Below, in pieces: positions 7,447 through 17,510 of a stretch of DNA of 62,224 nucleotides. Source of the stretch: Acidobacteriota bacterium (GTDB lineage: Bacteria > Acidobacteriota > JAAYUB01); the NCBI GenBank assembly GCA_029565065.1, contig JAKQOW010000148.1, forward strand, positions 1 to 62,224. Reading direction: 5' to 3'. Made by a program: the position numbers and the translations under genes. Positions within the stretch are counted from its first letter, which is position 1; every line of letters starts with the position of its first letter. The notes below the pieces were generated by a model. That model searched no databases. It had not been told where the DNA came from and was given only the letters and a program-made list of their open reading frames with translations.

Positions 7447-8172
7447 ATGCAGCGCATACACGAATCCATCGATCCCACTGCCTTCCGGGCGTCTCACCCG
7501 GCCGCCGCCAGCCTCCTGGCGGTAGTCCTGATGCTGATCGGCTCCGGTTGCAGCACTTCCCAGCCGGAGCCCTGGCCCCAGCCCGACCAGGCCCAGCAGG
7601 CCCAATTGCTGCAGGAGCGAACCCGACTGGCCGCAGACAACCTGTTTTATTACGAACTGCGTCTGGGCGAACAGGCCATTCACCTGTGCCACTCGGGCGT
7701 CAGCCTGCGGAAATATCCGGTCCAGACCATCGAGGTGGGACAGCCCCGGTTCTGCTACCTCGCCCGCGAGAGCGCCCAGCCGTGGATCCAGCGCACCTGG
7801 CTGGACGGCGAGCTCTCGCCCCCTTGGGAGATCCGTCGGATCCAGATCATCCCGGGCGATGAACGGACTCGTCCCACTCCCGATGAGGCGGGCATCATCC
7901 CGCCCACCATGGAGGAGATCATCCCGGTGCCTGCCGATTTCCGCCTCCGCTTCAAGGACGGCCTGGACGTCTGGTTCCACCTGGAAGGATCCATCCCTTA
8001 TGCGGTCCGGGAATCCGCTTCCCCATGGGCGCGGCGCTGGGAGGATTTCGGCGAGTCCGTCGGATTCGGACCGGCGTCACGCGTCCGGCTGCGCGTGGTC
8101 ATGGATGCCGCCGACGGCGCGGCCATGTTCCGCTCGTTCCCTCAAGACCTGACGCTGCTCGTCACCCTCTGA
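7447..8172 (+). CDS. lipoprotein of unknown function in the transpeptidase operon
   Basis: A 241-residue protein with a hydrophobic signal region (about 20-33) and the lipobox LIGSGC. The remainder is a soluble, mixed alpha/beta sequence (WEIRRIQIIPGDE, RLRFKDGLDVWFHLEG) that I do not recognise. It follows the second transpeptidase by 20 bp with GGAGAGG before the ATG, so it is likely the last gene of the envelope operon. It converges with the next gene on the opposite strand. Confidence -1.
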   Translation: MQRIHESIDPTAFRASHPAAASLLAVVLMLIGSGCSTSQPEPWPQPDQAQQAQLLQERTRLAADNLFYYELRLGEQAIHLCHSGVSLRKYPVQTIEVGQPRFCYLARESAQPWIQRTWLDGELSPPWEIRRIQIIPGDERTRPTPDEAGIIPPTMEEIIPVPADFRLRFKDGLDVWFHLEGSIPYAVRESASPWARRWEDFGESVGFGPASRVRLRVVMDAADGAAMFRSFPQDLTLLVTL

Positions 8173-8192
8173 GCGCAGCGTCGGACAACCCT

Positions 8193-10556
8193 TCACCGGC
8201 GGCGCCCGGCGATCAGCAATCCCGCCGCAATCACCAGGCCCAAACCGGCGGCGATCAGCACCGCGAACCAGAACGGGGGCACGTAGCGGAATTCCACCCG
8301 ATGCCGCCCCCCGTCCACAGCCACTCCGAGGAACAACCCGTCCACGCGGCACACGGTTGCGGCGCGGTCATCCACCTTCACGCGCCATCCCGGGAAGAAG
8401 GCGTCACGAAACACGACGATCCCTGAAGCCGGCGATGTCACATCCATGACCACGCGGTTCGGTCCGTCATGTCGCGTCCGGAGTTGCGCAACCTGCATAC
8501 CGGGCGCTTCAACCGCGGCGCCGCCAGGTTTGAGCGGCGCACCGCTGGGCCAGGAGCTAATCGCGGCCGCCGCAGGGCGCGCACCCGGCGGACCGGCATC
8601 GACGAAGACCGTGTCAAGGGGCAGGACGACCAGCGCGTCCAGCAACGGCTCCATCTGCAGTGACGGCAGCGCCTGCCAGCGGCCGGCGTACCCGGTTCGA
8701 CCCGCGGCGCCCGTCACGCGGAACACCTGCAGCAGGTGTCGGTCGTCCAGCGGAATCATGTCCGCTCCGTTCAGGCCGGGTGTTCGGTATTCGTTCAGCG
8801 ACAGCAGATGCCGCACGCCCACTCGCTGAAGCAGTCGCACCCGGTCCGCCGGCGGCCGGGCCAGAAACGACTTCTGGAAATCCGCCATCCGTTGCGGATG
8901 GGTTCGGTCCAGCATCAGGTCGAAGGCGTAATGCACTCCCTGAGTGACACCGAAGTAGGGGTATCCGCCGTTTTTAAAAAACAGCATGAACCATGCCGCA
9001 TTCTGGCCCGGGCGCTGGATATCCGGCGGATGGGGTTCCACACCCACCCGGCCGTTTTCCCAGCCGCTGTCACGTCCGGCCAGACGATCGAAAACTGCAG
9101 CTGGTTCCGTCAGGATTCGATCCGGAGCCACCGGCACCACGCCCAAGCCGGTCCACCCCAACTCCAGCAGGATCGCCGCCCCCGCCGCATGCGCCCATTT
9201 CCGGCTGGAATGAACGCCCCGGCAGCCAAACCAAGCCATACATGGCAAAAGCGCGGCCAGCACCGACAGCGGCACCAATCCCCGCAGGCTGACTCCGGGG
9301 ACTGCGCTGCCGGCGGCAACGAGCCCGGCGACAGGCAGTAGCCTCCACACCAGATCCAGCCACCGCGCCGCCGGATCCTGTCTCCCGCAACGACCGATCC
9401 GATCTAATCCCCGCGCCGCCACGATCAACAGCAGGCCGGCCGCAAAAAACACAAACTTCTGCGGATACCGTCCCCAGGCCAGAAGGGGCAGTTGTGCACC
9501 GAGCTTACCAACCGCAGGCAGGTAACCGCCGGCGGCGGCGAGCAGGAAAGCCGCCGCCCCCGCCAGCATCCCGATGGTGGATCTCCGGCGCCCCCGGCCC
9601 GCCGCCGCCCCGAGGAGAGGCAACGTGCCGAAACCAATGAAAATCGACATCAGATAGGGATTGCCGATGGCGCCCAGCTCGCGTCCCCGGTACGCGCCGG
9701 TTCCGTCAAAGCGGAATCCGAGCGCGTCCGGCAGCCATAGCTCCACCGACAGCAGGGGATGCTGGGCATAGATCCGGGAATCGGCCGCCCCTTCTCCACC
9801 CCGATCGGAATACGCCAGCAATCGACTCCCTTCCAACAGGGCCGGTCCGGCGATCAGAACAGCCAGCCCGCCGGCCAGAGCCAGACGCGACAGCACATGG
9901 CCGGGCTTTCGGCCACGCCATCGTGCCGCGGCCCATACCGTCAGTCGAACGCCGCTGAGCCCCATGAGCCCAACCAGCATGATTGGCTCGGCGACTGTGG
10001 CCACAAGCGCCCAGGCGATCGCCAGCCAGGCGGCATCGGCCCGCGAGCCCCGTCTGAGAACCGTTTCCAACCTCGTCATCGCCCACGGCGCCAGAAAGAT
10101 ATAGGGCACCAGGTTAAGCACGCAATGCAACGACAGCACCACTCCGCTCGCGGCGTACCAGAGGGCGGCCCAGGCGGCACCAGTCGGGCTGACGCGGGAG
10201 CGGCGGCACAGCCCGTAAAACGCCACGACGCCGAGCAACAGATGAACCACGAAGAACAGATGGTAGGCCAGGTCCGGAGGCATGACGAACCGTATCCATG
10301 CCGGCGGATACATCAGGAGATAGTTGCCGTTGCCTGTTATGGGCACGCCGAAATGGATCATGGGATTCCAGAGCGGCCAGTACCCCGCCCTGACCCACTC
10401 CGCCGTCGCCTGCCACAACGGATAATGGAAATTGAGCACATCCCGATAAAAGAACGCCTGTCCGCCGAACAGGACGGCGGCGAATCGGACCGTCAGAAGT
10501 ACAGCCGCCCCACCCGCCAGCCAACCGATGACCCGGCAATCTCTGTTCTCGGACAC
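8193..10556 (-). CDS. YfhO-type multi-pass membrane protein (paralogue A)
   Basis: A 787-residue protein with about 12 membrane segments, then a C-terminal periplasmic domain ending in the FFPGWRVKVDD motif and a last membrane helix. The first extracytoplasmic loop has FYRDVLNFHYPLW, whose acidic residue fits the GT-C glycosyltransferase-like pattern. YfhO proteins are required for modification of cell-surface polymers with lipid-linked sugars. It is clearly paralogous to the protein at 18962-21310: SGVVLSLHCVLNLVPY is shared. I chose the GTG at 10556 (AGGAG 6 nt upstream); an ATG at 10571 is the alternative. The gene is divergent from the STT3-like gene. Confidence -1.
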   Translation of the reverse strand: MSENRDCRVIGWLAGGAAVLLTVRFAAVLFGGQAFFYRDVLNFHYPLWQATAEWVRAGYWPLWNPMIHFGVPITGNGNYLLMYPPAWIRFVMPPDLAYHLFFVVHLLLGVVAFYGLCRRSRVSPTGAAWAALWYAASGVVLSLHCVLNLVPYIFLAPWAMTRLETVLRRGSRADAAWLAIAWALVATVAEPIMLVGLMGLSGVRLTVWAAARWRGRKPGHVLSRLALAGGLAVLIAGPALLEGSRLLAYSDRGGEGAADSRIYAQHPLLSVELWLPDALGFRFDGTGAYRGRELGAIGNPYLMSIFIGFGTLPLLGAAAGRGRRRSTIGMLAGAAAFLLAAAGGYLPAVGKLGAQLPLLAWGRYPQKFVFFAAGLLLIVAARGLDRIGRCGRQDPAARWLDLVWRLLPVAGLVAAGSAVPGVSLRGLVPLSVLAALLPCMAWFGCRGVHSSRKWAHAAGAAILLELGWTGLGVVPVAPDRILTEPAAVFDRLAGRDSGWENGRVGVEPHPPDIQRPGQNAAWFMLFFKNGGYPYFGVTQGVHYAFDLMLDRTHPQRMADFQKSFLARPPADRVRLLQRVGVRHLLSLNEYRTPGLNGADMIPLDDRHLLQVFRVTGAAGRTGYAGRWQALPSLQMEPLLDALVVLPLDTVFVDAGPPGARPAAAAISSWPSGAPLKPGGAAVEAPGMQVAQLRTRHDGPNRVVMDVTSPASGIVVFRDAFFPGWRVKVDDRAATVCRVDGLFLGVAVDGGRHRVEFRYVPPFWFAVLIAAGLGLVIAAGLLIAGRRR

Positions 10557-10806
10557 ATCCGTCTCCTGCATACAGAGCAACTGTCTGTCTGTGCGCGCTT
10601 GCCGCCCAGCCGCTGCAATGCGGCGACGGTTCAGGTTCTCCGAATGGTCAGACAGCTTTCCGATGGTACCCACTGGAACCGCCGGGTGTCAACTGCGGGA
10701 ATCGCTGCTCCGACCGTTCCGGCACATTGCACAGAAAGGGCCGTCGCCCCGGTTGAATCATGTTAGGATAGATTTGCAAAATTCGGTTGGAGTGATTCCG
10801 GGTGGC

Positions 10807-12720
10807 ATGAGCGCTTTAACCTCACCGTCCACGGACAACCACCACACGCTCCCGCCGTCCGCCCGGCGCCTGACGCCGACTGCGATCGCATTGGCGGTAT
10901 TCCTGCTTGCCATCGCCGTGCGCCTGCCGCCGTCGATCGCCCCCCACTTCATGTTCGAGACCGATTCCGCATTTCACAGCCGGATGATCGCCGCCATCTT
11001 GAGCACCGGCTCGCTGCCGACTGCCGATTCCAAGTATGCGCTGGATCCGCCCCGCGACAACCGGCGGATGTGTCCCGACGGCTACCATCGCCTGGCGGCC
11101 CTCGGCTACACCACCTGTCGCCGGCTGGCGCCTGTGTCGTTTGCGGATTATCTGATGGCGCTGGGCATCCTGTGCGGCGCACTGACTACCCTGCCGGTAT
11201 GCGCCATCGTCTGGATGCTCACCCGCAGGATCGCGGAGACAGCGCTGGCCGGTGCGGTATTCGCCGTGGCGACACCGATAACGCTTCGTTCCGCGTTCCA
11301 CGTGGTTCGCTACGAATCTCTGGGCATTCTGCTCGTCCTGACTCTGACGGCCATCCTGTGCCGTTGGCGCTCATCGGCGCCACAGCCCACCCGTTGGGCG
11401 CGCATCCTGCTCTGCGCCGTCTTCGTCATCGGGTTGGCCGGTGCCGGCACCTGGCGGCTCTTTCCGCTGCTGGCCGCCCTGGTGCTCGTGGCTGCGACGG
11501 CCGCCGATGCGGTCGCGCCCCGCACACATCCGTCGATCCTGCCCCCCGCCCTGGCCGCGGCATGCGGCTGCCTCGTGGCCTGGCCGATCTTCGAGTTTTA
11601 CCGGTTGGCTGGCGCAGCCGGACTGCCGCTGCTGCTGACGCCGCTGGCCGCCGCAGCCACCGGGTGGCTCATCCGGCAGAAATGGGTATCGAGTTGGCTG
11701 GCACGGCGATCCCGAGCGTCGCGCTGGGCGCTGACTGTTGCCGCATTGGGTCTGCTCCTGGCGGGGATCGGAGCGGCGACCGAAGCCGGACGGGCGTGGC
11801 TTTTCCCGATCCTTGGGATGACGCCCGACCTTCAGGTTCACCTGTCGCCACCGGTGCTGGTCAGCGAGATGCTCCCCGTGGATCCGGCCACTTTCTTCAG
11901 CTGGCATTATCTCGGCTATCTGCCCGTGCTGTACGCGGTCTGGCTGTTGTATACGGCACGCCGCGCAGATGTACGGCAATCCGACGCATTTCCGGCGGCT
12001 GCGGCATGGCTGGCCATCGGAGTGACCCTGCTTTTCAACCGCATGATCTTCATCGGCCTGCCGCTGCTGTTGATCCATCTGGCCGGCGGCATTGCCCGCC
12101 TGGACGCCGTGCGATTCCGCCGAATCTCTGGCCGGCCCCTGCGCACGGCGGCTCTCGGCGCGATGCTGCCCCTTCTGATCGGGTTCGCGATCCAGAGCCG
12201 GGCCAGCCTGGCCACGCTGGCCCAACCGTCGACGGACCGGCGGGACACGTACCAGTGGGTGTCCGCCCGGACCGTGCCGGGCACACGCATCGCATCCAAC
12301 TGGTCCCTCGGTTACGAACTGCAGTGGTACACTCCGGCCAGCACTGTCATGGACGGCTTCCTGGAAAGTGCTGAGAACCGCCGGCGCATCCACCGATTCA
12401 ACAAAGCTCTGTTCGCGTCGGACGGTGGACGAGAACTGGCAGCGTTCTGCCGGCAGCACCGCGCCCGCTACCTGATGGTGGATAACACCCACCTCCTGCC
12501 ACTGTGCCGACGCCTGGGTCTGCCGTGGCACAACTGGCTGCGGGTCGATGCAACGGATCGTGGCAGTCGCGTCGAAATCCAGCCGGAAGGCCGTCCAGTC
12601 GCCTGGCTCAGTCTCATGGCCTCTGACGGTGGGTCCCGGTATTTCCGGAGGGTATTTTCCAGCGGCAATCTCAATGTGCTGGAGATTATGGGTCCGCCCG
12701 ACGACGCGGAGGTACCATGA
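10807..12720 (+). CDS. STT3/PglB-like membrane protein, possible oligosaccharyltransferase
   Basis: A 637-residue protein with 10 or more membrane segments. Features reminiscent of STT3-type oligosaccharyltransferases: an early acidic loop FETDSAFHSRMIAAIL (from residue 50) where STT3 has its first D-x-D-like site, and a late extracytoplasmic segment NWSLGYELQWYTP around residues 498-508 where STT3 has WWDYG. The Trp-x-x-Gly-Tyr frame is kept but two signature residues differ, so function is uncertain: N-glycosylation of proteins, ligation of a glycan, or another GT-C activity. Its stop codon overlaps the start of the GT2-GtrA gene (ATGA), indicating translational coupling. The ATG at 10807 is chosen because the first membrane helix starts soon after it. 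Confidence -1.
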   Translation: MSALTSPSTDNHHTLPPSARRLTPTAIALAVFLLAIAVRLPPSIAPHFMFETDSAFHSRMIAAILSTGSLPTADSKYALDPPRDNRRMCPDGYHRLAALGYTTCRRLAPVSFADYLMALGILCGALTTLPVCAIVWMLTRRIAETALAGAVFAVATPITLRSAFHVVRYESLGILLVLTLTAILCRWRSSAPQPTRWARILLCAVFVIGLAGAGTWRLFPLLAALVLVAATAADAVAPRTHPSILPPALAAACGCLVAWPIFEFYRLAGAAGLPLLLTPLAAAATGWLIRQKWVSSWLARRSRASRWALTVAALGLLLAGIGAATEAGRAWLFPILGMTPDLQVHLSPPVLVSEMLPVDPATFFSWHYLGYLPVLYAVWLLYTARRADVRQSDAFPAAAAWLAIGVTLLFNRMIFIGLPLLLIHLAGGIARLDAVRFRRISGRPLRTAALGAMLPLLIGFAIQSRASLATLAQPSTDRRDTYQWVSARTVPGTRIASNWSLGYELQWYTPASTVMDGFLESAENRRRIHRFNKALFASDGGRELAAFCRQHRARYLMVDNTHLLPLCRRLGLPWHNWLRVDATDRGSRVEIQPEGRPVAWLSLMASDGGSRYFRRVFSSGNLNVLEIMGPPDDAEVP

Positions 12721-13799
12721 CCGGATTGCCCCTCGCCGCCATGCCTCCGCGACCGCTGGTGCTGATCCCCGCTTACCGTCCCGACGATCGCTTCGCCGAA
12801 CTAGTGGCCGACCTGTCCCGCCGTCAGGAGATAGCCGGTGTGTTCATCGTCGACGACGGCAGCGGACCTGAGTTCGCCGCGACTTTCGCGGCCGCCATCG
12901 GACAGCCCAACGTCCGGCTGCTGCGTCATGCCGTCAACCGGGGCAAAGGCGCGGCGATCAAAACGGGACTCAACGAGATCATGCTCCACCATCCGGAAGT
13001 GCCCGGAGTGGTCACCGCCGACGCGGACGGCCAACACCTGCCGGAGGACATTGTTCGTGTCGCCGTCGCTTTGACCGGACGACCTGACACCCTGGTGCTC
13101 GGCTGTCGTGATTTTTCCGGTGATGTCCCCCTGCGCAGCCGGATCGGCAATCGGCTGACCCGTCGCCTGCTGCGCTGGACTGAGGGATTGTCGATCAGCG
13201 ACACCCAGACCGGATTACGCGGCATTCCCGCCGGCCTCATCCCCGCCCTGCTGGCCATTCCGGCGGATCGCTACGAGTACGAGCTGGAGATGTTGCTGGC
13301 CGCCCATCGTCTGCGACGCGGCATCGCGGAGATCCCCGTCGCCACTGTGTACATGGAACGGAACCTCTCGTCCCATTTCAACCCGCTCACCGATTCCATG
13401 CGGATATACTTCGTGCTGTTCCGGTACCTGATCGCCTCTCTGCTGACGGCCGTGGTGGACAACGCGGTCTTCGCCGTCGCCTTCCTGATTCATCCCGGGA
13501 TCCTCGCAGCCATGGTCGCCGGACGGATCGTGGCCGGCTTGTTCAACTATTTCATGAACCGTTCCGCGGTGTTCATGTCACGGACAGCCATCCGGCAATC
13601 CATGCCGCGCTACCTTCTGCTGGTGGTATTCTCCGGCAGCATCGGGTATGCGCTTATCCGCACCGCGGTGGACATGAACCTTTGCGGCGCGATCGTGGCC
13701 AAACTGGTGGTGGAGTCGGTCTTGTTCGTGTTCAATTTCGCCGTTCAGAAAGTGTTCGTTTTTCCGCCCCCCGCGACCACGCCGCCGGATCGCGGCTGA
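12717..13799 (+). CDS. family 2 glycosyltransferase fused to a GtrA-like membrane domain
   Basis: A 360-residue fusion. Residues 1-230 are a GT-A fold family 2 transferase: VLIPAYRPDD, VDDGSG (D46/D47) and the DxD motif in TADADGQH (102-104). Residues about 235-350 form a four-helix GtrA-like domain with NYFMNRSAVF. Such proteins make polyprenyl-phosphate sugars and help move them across the membrane for GT-C enzymes. The 4-bp overlap with the STT3-like gene supports a joint role: cytoplasmic loading of a lipid-linked sugar, then transfer outside. A serviceable coupled start is at 12717. Confidence -1.
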   Translation: MTGLPLAAMPPRPLVLIPAYRPDDRFAELVADLSRRQEIAGVFIVDDGSGPEFAATFAAAIGQPNVRLLRHAVNRGKGAAIKTGLNEIMLHHPEVPGVVTADADGQHLPEDIVRVAVALTGRPDTLVLGCRDFSGDVPLRSRIGNRLTRRLLRWTEGLSISDTQTGLRGIPAGLIPALLAIPADRYEYELEMLLAAHRLRRGIAEIPVATVYMERNLSSHFNPLTDSMRIYFVLFRYLIASLLTAVVDNAVFAVAFLIHPGILAAMVAGRIVAGLFNYFMNRSAVFMSRTAIRQSMPRYLLLVVFSGSIGYALIRTAVDMNLCGAIVAKLVVESVLFVFNFAVQKVFVFPPPATTPPDRG

Positions 13800-13879
13800 T
13801 CCGGGACCATGCCGACGGTCGGCGGGATTTGCATCGGGTTCGAATTCCACCGCAGTTGGATTCATTGGGTGAACGTGCG

Positions 13880-15763
13880 ATGATGATCGAAGGAGTACTG
13901 GGTGTCGCCGGCGTTGTTCTGATCACCTCCGGGCTTGTCGCCGTTGGACGGCTCGCGCTCCAGTTGCTGGCTCCTCATTCGGTCCGGCCCGAACTGCCCC
14001 ATCGAATGCTTGCGGCCGGGCTGGGCATCGCCCTGCTATCCACCGGCATTCTGGGCCTGGGAATGGCGGGCCTGCTGCATCGCGCCGTTCTGGCCGTATT
14101 GATCGGATCGATGGGCGCTCTGGGTGCCTGGGAAATTGTCCGCCGGATGCGCTCCTCAGCTTCCGTCTCCGAACTGCCAGGATGGGTGCCGGCCGTGGCG
14201 GTGGCAGCCGTCGCCCTGCCCGCCCTGCCCTTTTTACTGCTGCCACCCCTGGCCCGCGATGCGCTGGTCTACCACCTGGAGGTGCCCCGCCAGTATCTGC
14301 TGCACCACGGCCTGATCGAGCTGCCTCGAAACGTCTACGCTTACTTCCCCAAGGGGATCGAGATGCTGTTCACGGTTGCCTTGGGCCTGTTCCCGCCGTG
14401 GACCACCCACTTTGTGCACTTCAGCTTTCTGGCGCTGACGGTGCTGACGGTGCTGGAGTATGCCGCCGCCGTCGGCCGGCAAGCCCCGCGCTGGCTCTGG
14501 CTGCCGGCGGTTCTGGCTTTCGCGACCGTGCCCACCCTGTGGCTGGATGCCACCTATGCGTACATCGACGCCGGACTGATGTTCTTCGTGACCTTGACCG
14601 CCCTGGGGCTGGACTGGCATCATCGGCGAGGCGATCCCGCCCTGCTGAACGCATCACTCCTGCTGGCGGGATTTGTGGCGGCCATCAAATACACGGCTTT
14701 CTATTATGTGCTGGCGCTCCTGGGCGTGTATCTGGTGTCGGTTCTGGCCCGGCGGCGGACCGCCGATCTCGCCTGGCGACATCCCGTCTGGCTGGGCGTC
14801 GGTCTGCTTGTATTCGCCGGTCCCTATCTCATTTGGAATGCGTGGCACACCGGCAACCCGGTCTTCCCGTTCTTCGGCGGTCTGTTCCCGAATTCGAATC
14901 CGTTCTGGACGCAGGCGCAGGCGGATGCCTTCTGGGGATTCCTGGGCAGCTATGGACACCCGTTCCGCTTCCCCCTGGCCCCCGCGCTGAACTACCTGGT
15001 GGCGGCATTCAATCCGGTACTTCATTTGCGGGAATTCTTCGACGGGGTGCTGGGACCGTTCCTGCTGATCGGGGTGCTCGCTGTTCTGCCGGCCCGCAAA
15101 CAGAACAACTCCGAGGCGCTGACCGGATCAGTCGTGGTGGTGTTCGCCCTGGTCTGGGGGATCCTGTTGCGCCAGGCCCGTTTCCTGCTGCCGGTGTTGC
15201 CGCTGCTGTTGCTCCTCCTGATCCAGGCCCTGGAAAGCTGGTGGGGCGAGCGGCCGTGGCGGCGCGCCATTTGGGTGGCGACATGCCTGGCAGTCATCGC
15301 GTTCAACCTGGCGGTCCTCCTGCCCGAGTTGGCTCGGCAACCGGCGCTCGAGCTCGTGTCCGGCCGGACGACCCGCGAGGAAATCCTCAGCACCCGCCTG
15401 CCGGTGTACGCCTGCCAACGGTACATCAACCACGAGTTGCCGGCGGACGCCCGTATCTGGACGATTCAGACCGGCAACGAGCTGTTCTACCTGGATCGCG
15501 CCTATCTGGGCGACTACGTGGTGGAAGACCACACCTTCCACACGTGGCTGGCGGAGGCGCGCGAGCCGTCGGCGATCACCCGCCGGTTCGCCCAATTTGG
15601 TGTGACTCACCTGTTGATTCGAACCGACGCGGTCTTCAACCCACAATTGTATTCGGACATGCCGTCTAAATATCCGTTATTGCTGGCATTTTTTAACACC
15701 CAAACTCGACTCTGTTTTGAAGCCAGCGGTTATGCGGTTCTCGAGCTGGCTGAATCTCAATAA
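13880..15763 (+). CDS. GT-C type membrane glycosyltransferase
   Basis: A 627-residue polytopic protein, about 11-12 membrane segments. The loop after an early helix reads LARDALVYHLEVPRQY, with the acidic residue typical of GT-C enzymes (ArnT/PMT type) that take sugars from polyprenyl phosphate. TYAYIDAGLMFF and GNPVFPFF recur in this class. The C-terminal periplasmic part contains NHELPADARIW. Tandem ATG codons at 13880 and 13883 lack a strong ribosome-binding site. It starts 80 bp after the GT2-GtrA gene on the same strand, so it is likely part of one transcription unit. The acceptor cannot be read from sequence. Confidence -1.
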   Translation: MMIEGVLGVAGVVLITSGLVAVGRLALQLLAPHSVRPELPHRMLAAGLGIALLSTGILGLGMAGLLHRAVLAVLIGSMGALGAWEIVRRMRSSASVSELPGWVPAVAVAAVALPALPFLLLPPLARDALVYHLEVPRQYLLHHGLIELPRNVYAYFPKGIEMLFTVALGLFPPWTTHFVHFSFLALTVLTVLEYAAAVGRQAPRWLWLPAVLAFATVPTLWLDATYAYIDAGLMFFVTLTALGLDWHHRRGDPALLNASLLLAGFVAAIKYTAFYYVLALLGVYLVSVLARRRTADLAWRHPVWLGVGLLVFAGPYLIWNAWHTGNPVFPFFGGLFPNSNPFWTQAQADAFWGFLGSYGHPFRFPLAPALNYLVAAFNPVLHLREFFDGVLGPFLLIGVLAVLPARKQNNSEALTGSVVVVFALVWGILLRQARFLLPVLPLLLLLLIQALESWWGERPWRRAIWVATCLAVIAFNLAVLLPELARQPALELVSGRTTREEILSTRLPVYACQRYINHELPADARIWTIQTGNELFYLDRAYLGDYVVEDHTFHTWLAEAREPSAITRRFAQFGVTHLLIRTDAVFNPQLYSDMPSKYPLLLAFFNTQTRLCFEASGYAVLELAESQ

Positions 15764-15818
15764 TCCCGTTTACATCCGGCCCTGTCCGGAAAAATATGCC
15801 ATACGCAAGCGCGCGGGG

Positions 15819-15848
15819 GTTGATTTGCCAGACCACCCTGTTTAGGAT
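15819..15848 (+). promoter_or_regulatory. possible promoter for a leaderless transcript
   Basis: TTGATT followed after 17 bp by TAGGAT lies so close to the ATG at 15855 that the predicted start site falls on or next to the codon. No ribosome-binding site precedes that ATG, which is consistent with leaderless translation. Both boxes are only moderate matches. Confidence -1.
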
Positions 15849-15854
15849 TGCGCC

Positions 15855-17510
15855 ATGAAAATATTCTTGCGGCAGAAAGATGACCCTGCGATGTGGAGCC
15901 GGGTTTCTTTTTTCCTCACTTTTGCGGTTCTATCAATCCCCGCACTGTGGACGGTGACCGACTATGGCATCGTCTACGACGAACCCATCTACATGGAGGA
16001 CTCATGGCGAGTGCTCGCGTGGGCAAAGCTCCCACGAGAGCAGATGTTTTCTCAGACCGAATTGGAGAAAGCTTGGGCGGCCCCTTCACTTAATGTCCAT
16101 CCGGCCGGGATCAAATGGTTGTACATAGCCGCTCAGACCGTGGTCAGCGATGCGAAAAACCCGTACATTCCTTGTCGTCTGTTAACGGTTCTGTTATTCG
16201 CCGCTTGTGGTGCTCTGTTTTTCAGTTGGTATTTTCGTGAGCAACCAAGTCTGGCTCCTCTCGCGGGTTTCACATTGCTGATCATGCCTCGCTTCTTTGC
16301 TCATCTTCATTTTGCCTCACCGGACATTTTACTGACGGCAGTGTTTCTGCTCCTTGTTGTCCTGACGGTGACCCGCTTCTGGACACCTGGGTTCTGGTTG
16401 ATCGGCATAGTGGCAGGCTACTTCCTGACCGTCAAGATCACCGCCGTCGCCTTGATGCTGCCAGTGATCTTCATACTCTCATTTCATAAACCTACGCATC
16501 TCAAGGCATTTTTCCTCAGGCTGGCCGGCATTGCCCTGCTCGCCGGTGGCGTCTTCTTTCTTCTAAATCCTGACTGGTGGTGTCACCCGATTGAACGTGC
16601 CGTTGACTTCTTGCGGATTTCGTTGACCCGGTCGCAGTGGGCCCAATATTCCTGTTATTTCTTCGGTCAGGTGTATACATTTCGCGGTCCATTCTACTAC
16701 CCCATCATCATCCTGCTCATCACAACTCCCTTATATCACTTGATTACCGTGGGGGTGAGGCTGGTGGGTTTCTCCCGGCGTAACCTGCACGGCAACATCC
16801 GCGAACTCGTCATTTTAGCTGGAGCGCTAACACCGATTTTCCTGCTCATGCTCCCATTCAGCCCCACTAACGACATGGAGCGCTATCTACTCCCCGCCTT
16901 TCCTTTCATAGTGTGTCTATCGGTGAGTGGGCTTGCCTCGCTTTTATCACGGCACGTAAGCAGTGCCCGCCTGACTGCTGTTCCCCCTCTGCAGCGATGG
17001 GCAATCGTCGGAATGATCATCCTGTTGGCGCTCTCAGCCGTGATTGGACTGATGATTCACCATCCCGCCCAGTTGTCCTATTTCAGTGAGGTCATCGGCG
17101 GATTGCCCGGTGGCCAAAGAGCCGGATTTGAAGTGACCTATTGGTGGGAATGCTTCAACGATGAGGTGTTAAAGCAAGTTAACCGGCGTTGTGCCGGAGA
17201 ACCAGTGTTATTCCCCATGAGCCCATCTATTCTATATTTTAATCACCTAGAACGTCTGGGGCATCTAAGGTTCATTCCAACCCTCGGCAATCGACCCAGC
17301 CGTTACATGTTCATTTACGGCCGTCCGCAGGTACGTTTTTGGGAACGGATCATTTTTCCCGATCTCGAGCGGAAGGGCATCACACCTAAAACGGTCTGGG
17401 AAAAACTCATCTTAGGGGTTCCCCTCATGCGGCTGTATCGGTTGGATAAGTCCACCCCTGGTACGTTACCGAATCAATCTCGCCCTCCCACTCCAACTGT
17501 AACCGATTGA
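15855..17510 (+). CDS. GT-C/PMT-like membrane glycosyltransferase, atypical composition
   Basis: A 551-residue protein with about 10-11 membrane segments. The first periplasmic loop contains TDYGIVYDEPIYMEDSW; a DE pair in this loop is the catalytic signature of PMT/ArnT-like transferases. NDMERYLLPAFPF near residue 335 follows the same family trend. Codon use is noticeably richer in A and T than in neighbouring genes, which suggests separate acquisition. The C-terminus is Pro/Thr-rich. It is not coupled to the previous gene (91-bp gap) and probably has its own promoter. Confidence -1.
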   Translation: MKIFLRQKDDPAMWSRVSFFLTFAVLSIPALWTVTDYGIVYDEPIYMEDSWRVLAWAKLPREQMFSQTELEKAWAAPSLNVHPAGIKWLYIAAQTVVSDAKNPYIPCRLLTVLLFAACGALFFSWYFREQPSLAPLAGFTLLIMPRFFAHLHFASPDILLTAVFLLLVVLTVTRFWTPGFWLIGIVAGYFLTVKITAVALMLPVIFILSFHKPTHLKAFFLRLAGIALLAGGVFFLLNPDWWCHPIERAVDFLRISLTRSQWAQYSCYFFGQVYTFRGPFYYPIIILLITTPLYHLITVGVRLVGFSRRNLHGNIRELVILAGALTPIFLLMLPFSPTNDMERYLLPAFPFIVCLSVSGLASLLSRHVSSARLTAVPPLQRWAIVGMIILLALSAVIGLMIHHPAQLSYFSEVIGGLPGGQRAGFEVTYWWECFNDEVLKQVNRRCAGEPVLFPMSPSILYFNHLERLGHLRFIPTLGNRPSRYMFIYGRPQVRFWERIIFPDLERKGITPKTVWEKLILGVPLMRLYRLDKSTPGTLPNQSRPPTPTVTD

